NCBI RefSeq assembly: GCF_002135345.1
Contig: NZ_NEGI01000002.1
Location: forward strand, 248,001-312,000
Reading direction: 5' to 3'
Length of the DNA: 64,000 bases
Origin: Acinetobacter sp. ANC 4648
Lineage (GTDB): Bacteria > Pseudomonadota > Gammaproteobacteria > Pseudomonadales > Moraxellaceae
Shown: positions 9,298 to 16,971 of the stretch, in pieces
Layout of the letters: every line of letters begins with the position of its first letter
Numbering within the stretch: the stretch's first letter is position 1
The notes under the pieces: model-generated
Databases searched by the model: none
What the model was told of the DNA's origin: nothing
Seen by the model: only the letters and a program-made list of their open reading frames with translations
Position numbers and translations under genes: made by a program

Positions 9298-9331
9298 TTT
9301 TAATACTTCTTAAAATGGTGCAATAAAATTT

Positions 9332-9353
9332 CCAGCTTTATGCTGGTTTTTTT
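9332..9353 (+). terminator. Terminator of the first tRNA unit
   Basis: CCAGC, loop TTTAT, GCTGG and seven T residues make a compact strong terminator 35 bases after tRNA-Leu. Confidence 0.9.
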
Positions 9354-9414
9354 ATGCCTAAAATTTACCTCGCCTTTATATTATAATCCACTGCTACCCC
9401 TCGACTCCAAAACT

Positions 9415-10146
9415 ATGCTCAATAACCAACAAGTTTCTCTTTATCTACAACAATTACAAACCCTACACCCTCAAGCATTTAAAAAAAATTATCTATTTTA
9501 TAGCCAAATCAAAACCAAAGGCATGTTAAATGATCTCAAGGAGGCCATCCCTTGGGTACTTGCTGCGATGATTTTTATAAGCGCCTCCATAAGTCTAGGA
9601 TTATATTTCAAGTCACACTTTCCTCAATGGGATGACTTTCAAACTAAAGGAGTTTCAGTATTAATTGTCATGCTTTTTTTTATGCTAATTGTTCCCATCA
9701 TCATCAAACAAATCAAGCATAGCTCTACCCACCTATATCAGCAACTACGCCACACCCCCATTAAAATCGCCATATTGATTTTATTACAAGCCATGAATAT
9801 TGCTTTTATCCAAAGCACACTTCTTCAAGGAGTATTATTTTTTCTAACACTCAGCTTTGGTTTCGTTAAGTTTTATAAAGAAAATATGTTCCGCGAAGAA
9901 ACACAAAATATCGACTACTATAACTTGCAACAAGTTCGTCGTATTTGCCTTTGGTCATACAAACAAGCAATCAAAACTAAATTTAAATTAAAAACCTCCA
10001 AAAAAGGTACCGATCAATATAAAACCATTGAACAGCAATTCCGTTATTTTCTAGATTTACACCTTCAATTAATTCAATACGAAAACAAATTATGTAAAAC
10101 CTACAAATTTATAGACTTAGATAGCTACATGGATAGCTTAATGTAA
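9415..10146 (+). CDS. Membrane protein of unknown function between the two tRNA-Leu copies
   Basis: The 243-residue product has about four hydrophobic segments in its middle (LAAMIFISASISLGLYF; VLIVMLFFMLIVPIII; a third around IAILILLQAMNIAFI; a fourth after it, GVLFFLTLSFGFVKF) and Lys- and Tyr-rich hydrophilic ends. I do not recognise a family. I use the ATG at 9415. An upstream in-frame ATG at 9340 lies inside the tRNA terminator hairpin and would not be a natural start. A TATAAT at 9382-9387 could serve as its -10, though no -35 is visible. The gene fills the DNA between the two 151-bp repeats and may have arrived with the duplication. Confidence 0.65.
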   Translation: MLNNQQVSLYLQQLQTLHPQAFKKNYLFYSQIKTKGMLNDLKEAIPWVLAAMIFISASISLGLYFKSHFPQWDDFQTKGVSVLIVMLFFMLIVPIIIKQIKHSSTHLYQQLRHTPIKIAILILLQAMNIAFIQSTLLQGVLFFLTLSFGFVKFYKENMFREETQNIDYYNLQQVRRICLWSYKQAIKTKFKLKTSKKGTDQYKTIEQQFRYFLDLHLQLIQYENKLCKTYKFIDLDSYMDSLM

Positions 10147-10272
10147 AAATACAAGCACGCCCTGTCCAACACTCAAAACAACAAGTTTGAACAGATAAAA
10201 TACATTTAAACGTTTTTTTCACTCTCAAATGCATTAATTGCTTGAAAAGAAAGCAAATCAGCATAAATACTC

Positions 10273-10301
10273 TTGCCAAGATAAAATCTGTACTTTATTA
10301 T
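10273..10301 (+). promoter_or_regulatory. Promoter of the second tRNA-Leu copy
   Basis: TTGCCA (10273-10278) and TATTAT (10296-10301) are separated by exactly 17 bases and lie just upstream of the tRNA. Copy 2 therefore has its own promoter, whereas copy 1 relies on the one before tRNA-Cys. Confidence 0.6.
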
Positions 10302-10310
10302 TGCGCACAT

Positions 10311-10396
10311 GCCCGAGTGGTGAAATCGGTAGACACAGGGGATTTAAAATCCCCCGCCCACAAAGCGTGCCAGTTCGAGTCTGGCCTCGGGCACCA
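10311..10396 (+). tRNA. tRNA-Leu (UAA), copy 2
   Basis: Identical in all 86 bases to the copy at 9212-9297, with encoded CCA and the same anticodon UAA. It is preceded by its own promoter-like sequence and followed by the same terminator. Confidence 0.97.
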
Positions 10397-10430
10397 TTTT
10401 AATACTTCTTAAAATGGTGCAATAAAATTT

Positions 10431-10452
10431 CCAGCTTTATGCTGGTTTTTTT
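10431..10452 (+). terminator. Terminator of the second tRNA-Leu
   Basis: Exact copy of the hairpin at 9332-9353 (CCAGC/GCTGG stem with seven T residues). Confidence 0.9.
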
Positions 10453-10489
10453 ATGCCTACAAGAACCATATTGGGATAAAATCTATAAA

Positions 10490-10861
10490 ATGAAAATAAT
10501 TAAACAGATGCTCATTAGTACATCCATCTTACTACTCAGCTCACTTACTTTTGCCAATGACCCCATAGTAAATCAAAATACAGATGAAATAATCCACGAT
10601 ATTTTCCCTGGAACTATTATCACTGAAGATCAAAAATTAATTTTATATCGCTGCACTTCAGGCGGCTATCAATACCCACTGCATTTCAAGCATATAAAAG
10701 ATGAACAACGGATTAGAGAGTTATTAAAACAGCATCCCCAATTTTGGTTAAATTTAAGCGCAATTCCTTTTCAAGAAAAAGGACGTTATCACTTAGTAGT
10801 AGATGCCATTTTTGATGAACATGTAGGTGAAAGTTGCCACCTAAAAGACGTATTACTGTAA
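10490..10861 (+). CDS. Small secreted protein of unknown function
   Basis: The 123-residue protein has a signal peptide (MKIIKQMLISTSILLLSSLTFA, cleavage likely before NDP). The mature part contains two cysteines, in LYRCTSGGYQYPLHF and GESCHLKDV, likely a disulfide pair in the periplasm. I know no named family for it. Only 37 bases separate its ATG from the end of the tRNA-Leu terminator, so either it is read by leakage through that terminator or the promoter lies inside the terminator. The in-frame ATG at 10439 falls within the hairpin and is rejected. Confidence 0.65.
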   Translation: MKIIKQMLISTSILLLSSLTFANDPIVNQNTDEIIHDIFPGTIITEDQKLILYRCTSGGYQYPLHFKHIKDEQRIRELLKQHPQFWLNLSAIPFQEKGRYHLVVDAIFDEHVGESCHLKDVLL

Positions 10862-10880
10862 TTAGACGATTAATTTCAAT

Positions 10881-10912
10881 AAAAAATAGAGAGTGACTAC
10901 CACTCTCTATTT
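10881..10912 (-). terminator. Terminator of the DUF5713 gene
   Basis: AAATAGAGAGTG and CACTCTCTATTT form a 12-bp perfect stem. On the minus strand it ends in a T run, and it overlaps the gene's last codons. Confidence 0.75.
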
Positions 10913-11211
10913 GACACCAGCTCTTCCATATCAATATCCATATAACCCTGATCTTGTACTACCATCATCATTGCTTCAATAATATAATCAGCAGCAGTAC
11001 CATCTAAAGATGAATCAAGGTCTTCAAACTGTGGTTTCATTCCATTAATTTCAACCACAGTCGTACTCGCCAAATGATAGATTTCTCCATCAGATAAGCT
11101 TTTTTTTGCAAGTTTCTTTGCAAAGCGTTCAATAAGTTGCTTGACTTCAGCAACCAGAATATCGGGATAATATTCATCATCAAACATGGGGAGAAGTAGA
11201 TCGTTAAACAT
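10897..11211 (-). CDS. DUF5713 family protein
   Basis: The 104-residue acidic protein has the pattern I associate with DUF5713: an N-terminal MFDDEYYPDILV segment, a central helix-rich stretch and a C-terminal ELVSNREW ending. It has no signal peptide, so it is cytosolic. The function of the family is not established. The ATG at 11211 has AGGTTGAT immediately upstream. It stands alone, between a convergent secreted-protein gene and a degraded region. Confidence 0.65.
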   Translation of the reverse strand: MFNDLLLPMFDDEYYPDILVAEVKQLIERFAKKLAKKSLSDGEIYHLASTTVVEINGMKPQFEDLDSSLDGTAADYIIEAMMMVVQDQGYMDIDMEELVSNREW

Positions 11212-11331
11212 ATCAACCTAAAAACAGCACATCAATCAGCGAGCTTATATAACACAATACCTACAAAACAACAAACAGCTGTGTCTATTTTTTAGGTTTT
11301 ACGATCCCACGCCCATCCATTTACTCCTTAT

Positions 11332-11573
11332 TTATTCCGCACATAATTTTTGGTTTAATTGAATATCACAATCAAAAAATGCTGCCCTTAATTCAAATAA
11401 ATCTACTGATCTGTACTTTTGACCTAATAATTCATATCGTAATTTTCAGCATGTAAAAAGCGTCGTAATTTCGCACAACTACCAGCATCAATATCAGCAC
11501 CAAAAGTTAGAAATAAACTCACGGACAACATGCTTGATATTGATTTCAATTTTTCTATACTTTCAGCAAGCAT
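11332..11573 (-). pseudogene. Remnant of a small gene with a frameshift
   Basis: Reading leftward from an ATG at 11573, a frame of 49 codons (containing MLSVSLFLTFGADIDAGSC and AKLRRFLHAENY) ends at a TAG at 11424-11426. A second frame immediately takes over with protein-like sequence (LLGQKYRSVDLFELRAAFF, then DCDIQLNQKLCAE) and stops at 11332. The join looks like a one- or two-base indel near 11430, which would restore a protein of about 80 residues. Further upstream, near 11590-11720, another minus-strand frame gives RLSTRVQAWKSICDVI and DSIFGDAERYLH broken by stops, so the original gene may have been longer. I do not recognise the family. Confidence 0.45.
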
Positions 11574-11828
11574 TGAAACTAGTGTAAATATCGCTCAGCA
11601 TCACCAAAGATGCTATCTAAGCAATATTTTATTCAAAAGCTTTCAAACAACCCCATCATTATTACATCACAGATGGATTTCCACGCTTGAACACGGGTAC
11701 TTAATCGCTATTTTTTATTCTAAAAATCCTGATTTAAATCACCTTAGCATCTGGCTGCTTGTATTATCTCAAATTTTTACAACCACTAAGATGTGCGCTC
11801 AATTAAATATATAAGCACACTCCACACA

Positions 11829-12680
11829 TTAAGCACTGCACATCGCATTCCAGATCTTAATCGCATCACTCATGGCTTTAACATCATGCACACGCACCAT
11901 ACAAGCTCCCTGCTGGATGCTCATTAAATGTGCTGCAACACTACCTACAGCTCGATGCTGAGCATCCGCACCACCCAAAGCCTCACCAATAAAGCGTTTC
12001 CGAGAAAGTGCCGAAAGTATCGGATACCCCATTGCGTTCAATTGATAAAACTCTTGTAATAATTTGAGGTTTTGCTGCGCATTTTTAGCAAAGCCAAAAC
12101 CAGGATCAATCATAATATGTTCAGCCTTAACCCCTGCCTGTAATGCCTCATCAACACGTTGTGTTAATTCGTAAATCACATCCAAGGTTACATTTTGATA
12201 TTGATCTAGATTATTCATCGTGGTTGGCTCACCACGCATATGCATAATAATGATGGGAATATCCAGCTCTGCCGCAGTTTTAAGCGCCTGTGGACGTGTT
12301 AACGCGCGCACATCATTCCAAATATGTGCTCCCGCTGCAACCGCCGCCCGAATCACTTGTGGCTCGGAGGTATCAATAGATAAGACCGCATCATATTTTG
12401 ACAATGCTTCAACCACAGGTACAACACGACGGATCTCCTCTTCTATTGAGACAGGTGACGCACCCGGTCGAGTAGATTCACCACCAATATCAATAACTGT
12501 GGCACCATCAGCCATCATTTTTAACGCATGCTCAACCGCCTGTTCTTTACCATTATGTCGCCCACCATCACTAAATGAATCTGGCGTAACATTCAGAATA
12601 CCCATAACATGCGGTGTAGATAAATCTAATTGTTGATGGCCACACTGTAAAATTTTATTTGGCAAAGATACTAAATGCAT
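11829..12680 (-). CDS. folP: Dihydropteroate synthase
   Basis: FolP condenses p-aminobenzoate with dihydropterin pyrophosphate in folate synthesis and is the sulfonamide target. The 283-residue TIM barrel shows every signature: MGILNVTPDSFSDGG at 26-40, DIGGESTRPG at 64-73, SIDT at 101-104, MHMRGEPTTM at 146-155 and IDPGFGFAK at 191-199, then SRKRFIG. The order rlmE-ftsH-folP on one strand is the common gammaproteobacterial operon. glmM, which follows folP in E. coli, is absent here. Confidence 0.97.
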   Translation of the reverse strand: MHLVSLPNKILQCGHQQLDLSTPHVMGILNVTPDSFSDGGRHNGKEQAVEHALKMMADGATVIDIGGESTRPGASPVSIEEEIRRVVPVVEALSKYDAVLSIDTSEPQVIRAAVAAGAHIWNDVRALTRPQALKTAAELDIPIIIMHMRGEPTTMNNLDQYQNVTLDVIYELTQRVDEALQAGVKAEHIMIDPGFGFAKNAQQNLKLLQEFYQLNAMGYPILSALSRKRFIGEALGGADAQHRAVGSVAAHLMSIQQGACMVRVHDVKAMSDAIKIWNAMCSA

Positions 12681-12775
12681 AACTCGCTCATCTCTAATGA
12701 CATACCTACTATTTTAGCGTGTTCTGCTTATGCAGATCGATATTTCTCACCTTACTCTTTATTATTTCCATTGAT

Positions 12776-12800
12776 AAAAAAACCACCCGAAGGTGGCTTT
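12776..12800 (-). terminator. Terminator between ftsH and folP
   Basis: On the minus strand a GCCACC/GGTGGT stem with a TTCG loop ends in seven T residues, a few bases after the ftsH stop. folP therefore probably has its own promoter or depends on read-through. Confidence 0.8.
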
Positions 12801-12805
12801 AAATT

Positions 12806-14704
12806 TTAAACTTTAGGTAAGGATGGTAATGGCGGCGGTGTTGATGGTCCCTCTGCAGGAACAACATCTACAATAGGATTTTCAGCCACATATACTTTAG
12901 GTGGTTGCGGTTCACGACCTTCCATGATGTCACGGATTTGGTCACGATCAATCGTTTCCCATTCTAATAATGCTTTCACCATCGCATGTGCGATATCTTT
13001 GTTATTTTCCAAGATATCACGTGCAACTTTATATTGTTCATCCAAAATACGACGTACTTCTTGATCAATTTGCTGTTGCGTCGCTTCAGAAATTGTACGA
13101 CTACCTATGCTTCCCATAAATGATTGCTGAGATTCATCCTCATAAACCATCACACCCATTTTGTCTGACATACCGTATTTAGTGACCATCGCACGTGCCA
13201 TTTTAGTTGCACGCTCAAAGTCATTTGAAGCACCGGTCGAAATTCGATTAATGAAAATTTCTTCCGCAATACGACCACCAAACAAAATTGAAAGCTCATT
13301 CAACATCTTGTCTTTATAATGGCTGGTTTGGTCATGTTCAGGTAACTGCCAAGTCACACCCAATGCCCAACCGCGTGGCATGATCGTAACTTTATGAACT
13401 GGATCTGTACCTGGTAGTGTTTCAGCGACAATTGCATGACCTGCCTCATGGTAGGCCGTAGCACGACGTTCTTCTTCACGAATCACCATCGATTTACGTT
13501 CCGGCCCCATGTACAACTTATCTTTAGCATCTTCAAAATCATGCATATCAACGGTATTCTTGTTACGGCGAGCAGCAAATAATGCAGCTTCATTCACAAG
13601 ATTAGCCAACTCCGCACCTGAAAAACCGGGTGTACCACGTGCCAATACTTTAACATCAACACCTGTTACTGAAGGTAATTTCTTCATGTGAACATTCAAA
13701 ATCTGCTCACGTCCTTTAATATCAGGTAAGCTAACCATCACTTGACGGTCAAAACGGCCCGGACGAAGTAAGGCTTTATCAAGTACATCTGCACGGTTAG
13801 TTGCAGCAACAACAATAATTCCTTCATTACCTTCAAAACCATCCATTTCTACCAGCATTTGATTTAGCGTTTGTTCACGCTCATCATGACCACCACCTGT
13901 ACCCGAACCACGATGGCGACCCACTGCATCAATCTCATCAATAAAGATGATACACGGTGCATGGCGCTTGGCTTGTTCGAACATGTCACGGACACGCGAT
14001 GCACCCACACCCACAAACATTTCAACAAAATCAGAACCAGAAATACTAAAGAATGGAACTTTTGCTTCACCAGCAATGGCCTTCGCAAGCAAAGTTTTAC
14101 CCGTTCCCGGAGGACCGACCATCAATACGCCTTTAGGAATACTTGCACCTAAACGTTTAAATTTTGCAGGATCCTTTAAGAAATCAACAATTTCAACAAC
14201 TTCTTGTTTGGCTTCATCACAGCCAGCAACATCAGCAAAAGTGACCTTAATTTGATCTTCAGACAACATTTTGGCTTTTGATTTACCAAAACTCATTGGT
14301 CCGTTTTTACCACCTGCTCCGCCGCCCATATTACGCATAAAGAACATGAACAGAAGAATAATTAATAATACAGGGAAGCTTGCAATAAGAAGCTGCATCA
14401 ATAAACCTTGACGCTGTGGAGCAGTACCTTCAACGATGACATTATTTTTTGTCAAACTTGGCATAAGTTGAGGGTCTTCTATCGCAGGACGAACACTTTC
14501 AAACTTAGTACCATTGGTTTTTTCACCGCTGATTTGCAGACCATCAATTGTAACTTGCTTCACTTGACCAGCATTAACAGCTGCCACGAATGCTGAATAG
14601 TTCATCGCATCGGGTTTGTCGCGGTCACTGATGTTACTGAAAATAAGAATCAGCACACCTAGGATCACGAGCCACAATACGGCATTTTTGAAGATATCGC
14701 TCAA
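12806..14704 (-). CDS. ftsH: ATP-dependent zinc metalloprotease FtsH
   Basis: FtsH is the membrane-anchored AAA+ protease that degrades damaged membrane proteins and regulators such as LpxC. In the 632 residues I see two membrane segments (about 8-24 and 101-123), Walker A GPPGTGKT at 197-204, Walker B IIFIDE at 252-257, the arginine-finger segment RPGRFDR at 314-320, and the zinc site HEAGH at 419-423. A proline-rich tail ends the protein. The start is a TTG at 14704, with GGGA about eight bases upstream. The nearby ATG is in another frame. rlmE lies upstream on the same strand. Confidence 0.97.
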   Translation of the reverse strand: MSDIFKNAVLWLVILGVLILIFSNISDRDKPDAMNYSAFVAAVNAGQVKQVTIDGLQISGEKTNGTKFESVRPAIEDPQLMPSLTKNNVIVEGTAPQRQGLLMQLLIASFPVLLIILLFMFFMRNMGGGAGGKNGPMSFGKSKAKMLSEDQIKVTFADVAGCDEAKQEVVEIVDFLKDPAKFKRLGASIPKGVLMVGPPGTGKTLLAKAIAGEAKVPFFSISGSDFVEMFVGVGASRVRDMFEQAKRHAPCIIFIDEIDAVGRHRGSGTGGGHDEREQTLNQMLVEMDGFEGNEGIIVVAATNRADVLDKALLRPGRFDRQVMVSLPDIKGREQILNVHMKKLPSVTGVDVKVLARGTPGFSGAELANLVNEAALFAARRNKNTVDMHDFEDAKDKLYMGPERKSMVIREEERRATAYHEAGHAIVAETLPGTDPVHKVTIMPRGWALGVTWQLPEHDQTSHYKDKMLNELSILFGGRIAEEIFINRISTGASNDFERATKMARAMVTKYGMSDKMGVMVYEDESQQSFMGSIGSRTISEATQQQIDQEVRRILDEQYKVARDILENNKDIAHAMVKALLEWETIDRDQIRDIMEGREPQPPKVYVAENPIVDVVPAEGPSTPPPLPSLPKV

Positions 14705-14843
14705 AGCTTTATTCCCATATCAATCTAATTTGATCATGCCCAATAGCGGGTGACCCTAACCAAAAGCGAGTAAATGAATTCGCAATAAATAAATCTTAAA
14801 AAAGTACAAAATGCACAATTTTTAAGAGCTTGGCAAGTAAACT

Positions 14844-15494
14844 TTAACGTAAAGCTTTTTTACGCCCCTGTCCAATTAAGAACACTTCTTTTGAACGGGC
14901 ACGTGAAGCCAATGGTTTTGATGTTTTCAAAACATCAAAGCTATCAACAACCTGCTTACGGAACTCATCAAAACCGATTCCTTGGAAAACTTTTACCACA
15001 AATTGCCCTTTTGGTCCTAGAACCTTATTGGCAAAATCTAATGCAAGCTCACACAAGTAAATTTGACGCGGTTGATCTACTGCCTTGTTACCTGATGTAT
15101 TGGGGGCCATATCTGAAATTACAACGTCTACTTGGCGTCCATCTAAAAGATTTAACAATTTTTCGAAAACTTCTTCTTCACGGAAGTCACCTTGTAAGAA
15201 AGTTACATCAGTCAAAGCATCCATTTCTAAAATATCTGATGCAATCAATAAACCCTTAGAACCCACCAATTTACCAGCAATTTGCGACCAACTTCCTGGT
15301 GCAGCACCTAAATCAACTACAGTCATTCCCGGTTTAATAATTTTATATTTTTCTTGCATTTCAAGTAGTTTATAAGCCGCACGCGCACGATAACCTTCCT
15401 TCTGTGCTTTTTTCACATAAGGATCGTCTAAGTGCTCTCTCATCCAATCACGACTACTTTTAGATAACTTTGGGTTGGTGATGCGTGTAGCCAT
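14844..15494 (-). CDS. rlmE: 23S rRNA 2'-O-methyltransferase (Um2552)
   Basis: RlmE (FtsJ/RrmJ) methylates U2552 of 23S rRNA in the large subunit using SAM. The 216-residue protein has the N-terminal RARAAYKL (first catalytic Lys), motif [23 protein letters not shown] with the catalytic Asp, FVVKVFQG with the second Lys, and [10 protein letters not shown] with the Glu, completing the K-D-K-E tetrad. The ATG at 15494 with GAGAG upstream is preferred over an in-frame TTG three codons earlier. It leads the rlmE-ftsH-folP cluster and is divergent from yhbY, as in E. coli. Confidence 0.95.
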   Translation of the reverse strand: MATRITNPKLSKSSRDWMREHLDDPYVKKAQKEGYRARAAYKLLEMQEKYKIIKPGMTVVDLGAAPGSWSQIAGKLVGSKGLLIASDILEMDALTDVTFLQGDFREEEVFEKLLNLLDGRQVDVVISDMAPNTSGNKAVDQPRQIYLCELALDFANKVLGPKGQFVVKVFQGIGFDEFRKQVVDSFDVLKTSKPLASRARSKEVFLIGQGRKKALR

Positions 15495-15691
15495 AACTCT
15501 CAATTTACTAATTAACGTCTAATCTCTGATTGTACGTGAAATTCTTTTATGATGCAGTATTCATCTGTATCTAAATACACTCTTCTCTACATGTTTTTTC
15601 AAATCACCTTTATTGATTATTTCTACAGAATTTACAGCGCTGAGAGTTGAGCTTTGCTATACTGAGTCGTTTTTAAAATTAGGTTATCTTT

Positions 15692-16015
15692 ATGGCGGCT
15701 TTATCTATTCAAGAACGTAAACGTTTACGTCAAATCGGACATGCACTCAGCCCTGTAGTCATGCTTGGCGGACAAGGTTTAACTGAAAGTGTCGTTGAAG
15801 AAACAAATCGTGCTTTGAATGATCACGAACTGATTAAGGTTAAAATCGCAGGCGAAGATCGTGATGCACGTGTTGCTTCAATTACTGAAATTGCTCAAGT
15901 TACTGGTTCAGAAGTTGTTCAAACCATTGGTAAAATCGCTTTGCTTTATAAAAAAGCAGCAAAACAAAATCCAAAACTGTCTAATCTTGTTCGTCATGCA
16001 AATGTTGCAAAATAA
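15692..16015 (+). CDS. yhbY: CRM-domain ribosome-assembly protein YhbY
   Basis: The 107-residue protein is a single CRS1/YhbY (CRM) RNA-binding domain. It shows the GxxG-type loop (VVMLGGQGLTESVV), the HELIKVKI strand and the VQTIGKIALLY segment. The family binds precursor 50S particles. The ATG at 15692 follows AGGTTAT. The gene is divergent from rlmE, with 197 bases between them, so two ribosome-maturation functions share a control region. Confidence 0.92.
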   Translation: MAALSIQERKRLRQIGHALSPVVMLGGQGLTESVVEETNRALNDHELIKVKIAGEDRDARVASITEIAQVTGSEVVQTIGKIALLYKKAAKQNPKLSNLVRHANVAK

Positions 16016-16051
16016 CAAGTTTACTCACTAGACAACTTTGAAGATTATTTT

Positions 16052-16591
16052 ATGGCAAGTTATGACCTGAATCCTTTTGATCGTCGCTTTCAATCGATTT
16101 CTTTAGTTGCAGCAATTGAACAGCAAAGCCCATGCAGCTTAAATGTGGCTTTTTGGTTAAGCGATCCAAATCAATTGATTCAATATCCTGAATTAGTCAA
16201 TTCACATCCGCGTCAGGATTATCTGTGGGAACAGACTTGCTTTGAAATTTTCATTGGTGTTCAAGGTGAAGATTATTATCGTGAAGTAAATCTCTCCCCT
16301 TCACAAGCTTGGCAAGTATACCAGTTTGAAGAATATCGTTATCCTGAAAGCATGCCACCCCAGCTTGCTTCTGATATTGATCTCAATCATTTAAAACGTA
16401 CCCATTATGGTTTAAATGTTAGTTTAGATTTAACTGAGTTTATGGTTGCACACAAACTTAAATGGGAAAATTTGTTTATTGGCTTAACTGCCGTTTTAAA
16501 GTTAGAAAATGTGAATCAGTACTATGCCATGCAGCATAGTAGTCCACAGGCTGATTTCCACAATAAACGTGATTGGTTACATCAGTGTTAA
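16052..16591 (+). CDS. DOMON-like domain protein
   Basis: This 179-residue cytosolic protein carries the pattern of the bacterial DOMON-like (CBM9-related) family: LWEQTCFEIFIG, then YYREVNLSPSQAWQVYQFEEYR, and a C-terminal HNKRDWLHQ. The fold is a beta-sandwich known to bind haem or sugars in relatives, but the bacterial single-domain version has no proven role. It begins 36 bases after yhbY and probably shares its transcript. There is no signal peptide. Confidence 0.75.
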   Translation: MASYDLNPFDRRFQSISLVAAIEQQSPCSLNVAFWLSDPNQLIQYPELVNSHPRQDYLWEQTCFEIFIGVQGEDYYREVNLSPSQAWQVYQFEEYRYPESMPPQLASDIDLNHLKRTHYGLNVSLDLTEFMVAHKLKWENLFIGLTAVLKLENVNQYYAMQHSSPQADFHNKRDWLHQC

Positions 16592-16608
16592 CACTTATTT
16601 AATATTTC

Positions 16609-16636
16609 AAAAGTGAGGATAACACCTCACTTTTTT
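16609..16636 (+). terminator. Terminator of the yhbY unit
   Basis: AAAAGTGAGG/CCTCACTTTT stem with an ATAACA loop and a T run, 17 bases past the stop. Confidence 0.85.
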
Positions 16637-16826
16637 ATTGTTTGGTAAAATATATTTTTCCCTTGCTCACTTATTCCACTGCATATCAAACAGATACCCC
16701 AAAAATATGATTTCAATAAAAATATGTATTTGAAATTTTAGTCAATTCCAAAATCCTTGATTTTTTTAAAAACACATCTTTCACAAAAAACAAGACAATA
16801 AACTGACATATTTTTGGTGATTTACG

Positions 16827-16855
16827 TGGACTTTTGACCCTTTCATGCGTATAAT
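16827..16855 (+). promoter_or_regulatory. Probable carA promoter
   Basis: TGGACT (16827-16832) and a consensus TATAAT (16850-16855) are 17 bases apart. Transcription would begin near 16862, giving a leader of about 110 bases before carA. Confidence 0.55.
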
Positions 16856-16870
16856 TCAGTGTTAAGTTAC

Positions 16871-16946
16871 AAGCGAGCAGACCAAGGGAGGCGTATCTTT
16901 TCAATAAAGATAAACCATCCTTTTTTTATGTCTACTCGCTTTTTTA
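16871..16946 (+). promoter_or_regulatory. Long terminator-like leader hairpin before carA (candidate attenuator)
   Basis: AAGCGAG-C-AGAC (16871-16882) pairs with GTCT-A-CTCGCTT (16930-16941), giving 11 base pairs with one C/A mismatch, and a run of six T follows at once. Inside the loop a second hairpin, TATCTTT/AAAGATA, is flanked by GG and CC runs. The base of the hairpin is 19 bases before the carA ribosome site. It starts about nine bases after the predicted transcription start and cannot be the terminator of the upstream gene, which has its own at 16609-16636. The inference is that it attenuates carA transcription. Confidence 0.55.
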
Positions 16947-16971
16947 AAGCCTAAAATTCAGGAGCTTTGGT

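Larger units (their letters stand above)
9210..9360 (+). repeat. 151-bp perfect direct repeat (tRNA-Leu module), copy 1
   Basis: Bases 9210-9360 are identical to 10309-10459. The unit contains the whole tRNA-Leu gene, a 12-bp inverted repeat overlapping its CCA end, and a rho-independent terminator. Sequences on either side of the two copies are unrelated, so the boundaries are sharp. Confidence 0.95.
10309..10459 (+). repeat. 151-bp perfect direct repeat (tRNA-Leu module), copy 2
   Basis: Second exact copy of bases 9210-9360, offset by 1099 bases. Homologous recombination between the two would delete the intervening membrane-protein gene and leave one tRNA-Leu. Confidence 0.95.

Noticed and set aside
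9109-9303. Open frame of 64 codons across the tRNA genes
   Set aside because: It is read straight through tRNA-Cys and tRNA-Leu, both with complete cloverleaves.
9210-10459. Integrative element inserted at tRNA-Leu
   Set aside because: No integrase gene, and the repeat covers the entire tRNA and its terminator rather than a 3' att core.
11530-11814. Plus-strand open frame of 94 codons near folP
   Set aside because: Composition is random-like, there is no ribosome site, and the opposite strand carries protein-like fragments.
16845-16865. Six-codon leader peptide before carA
   Set aside because: It overlaps the predicted -10 box, so it would start before the transcript, and it has no arginine run or ribosome site.
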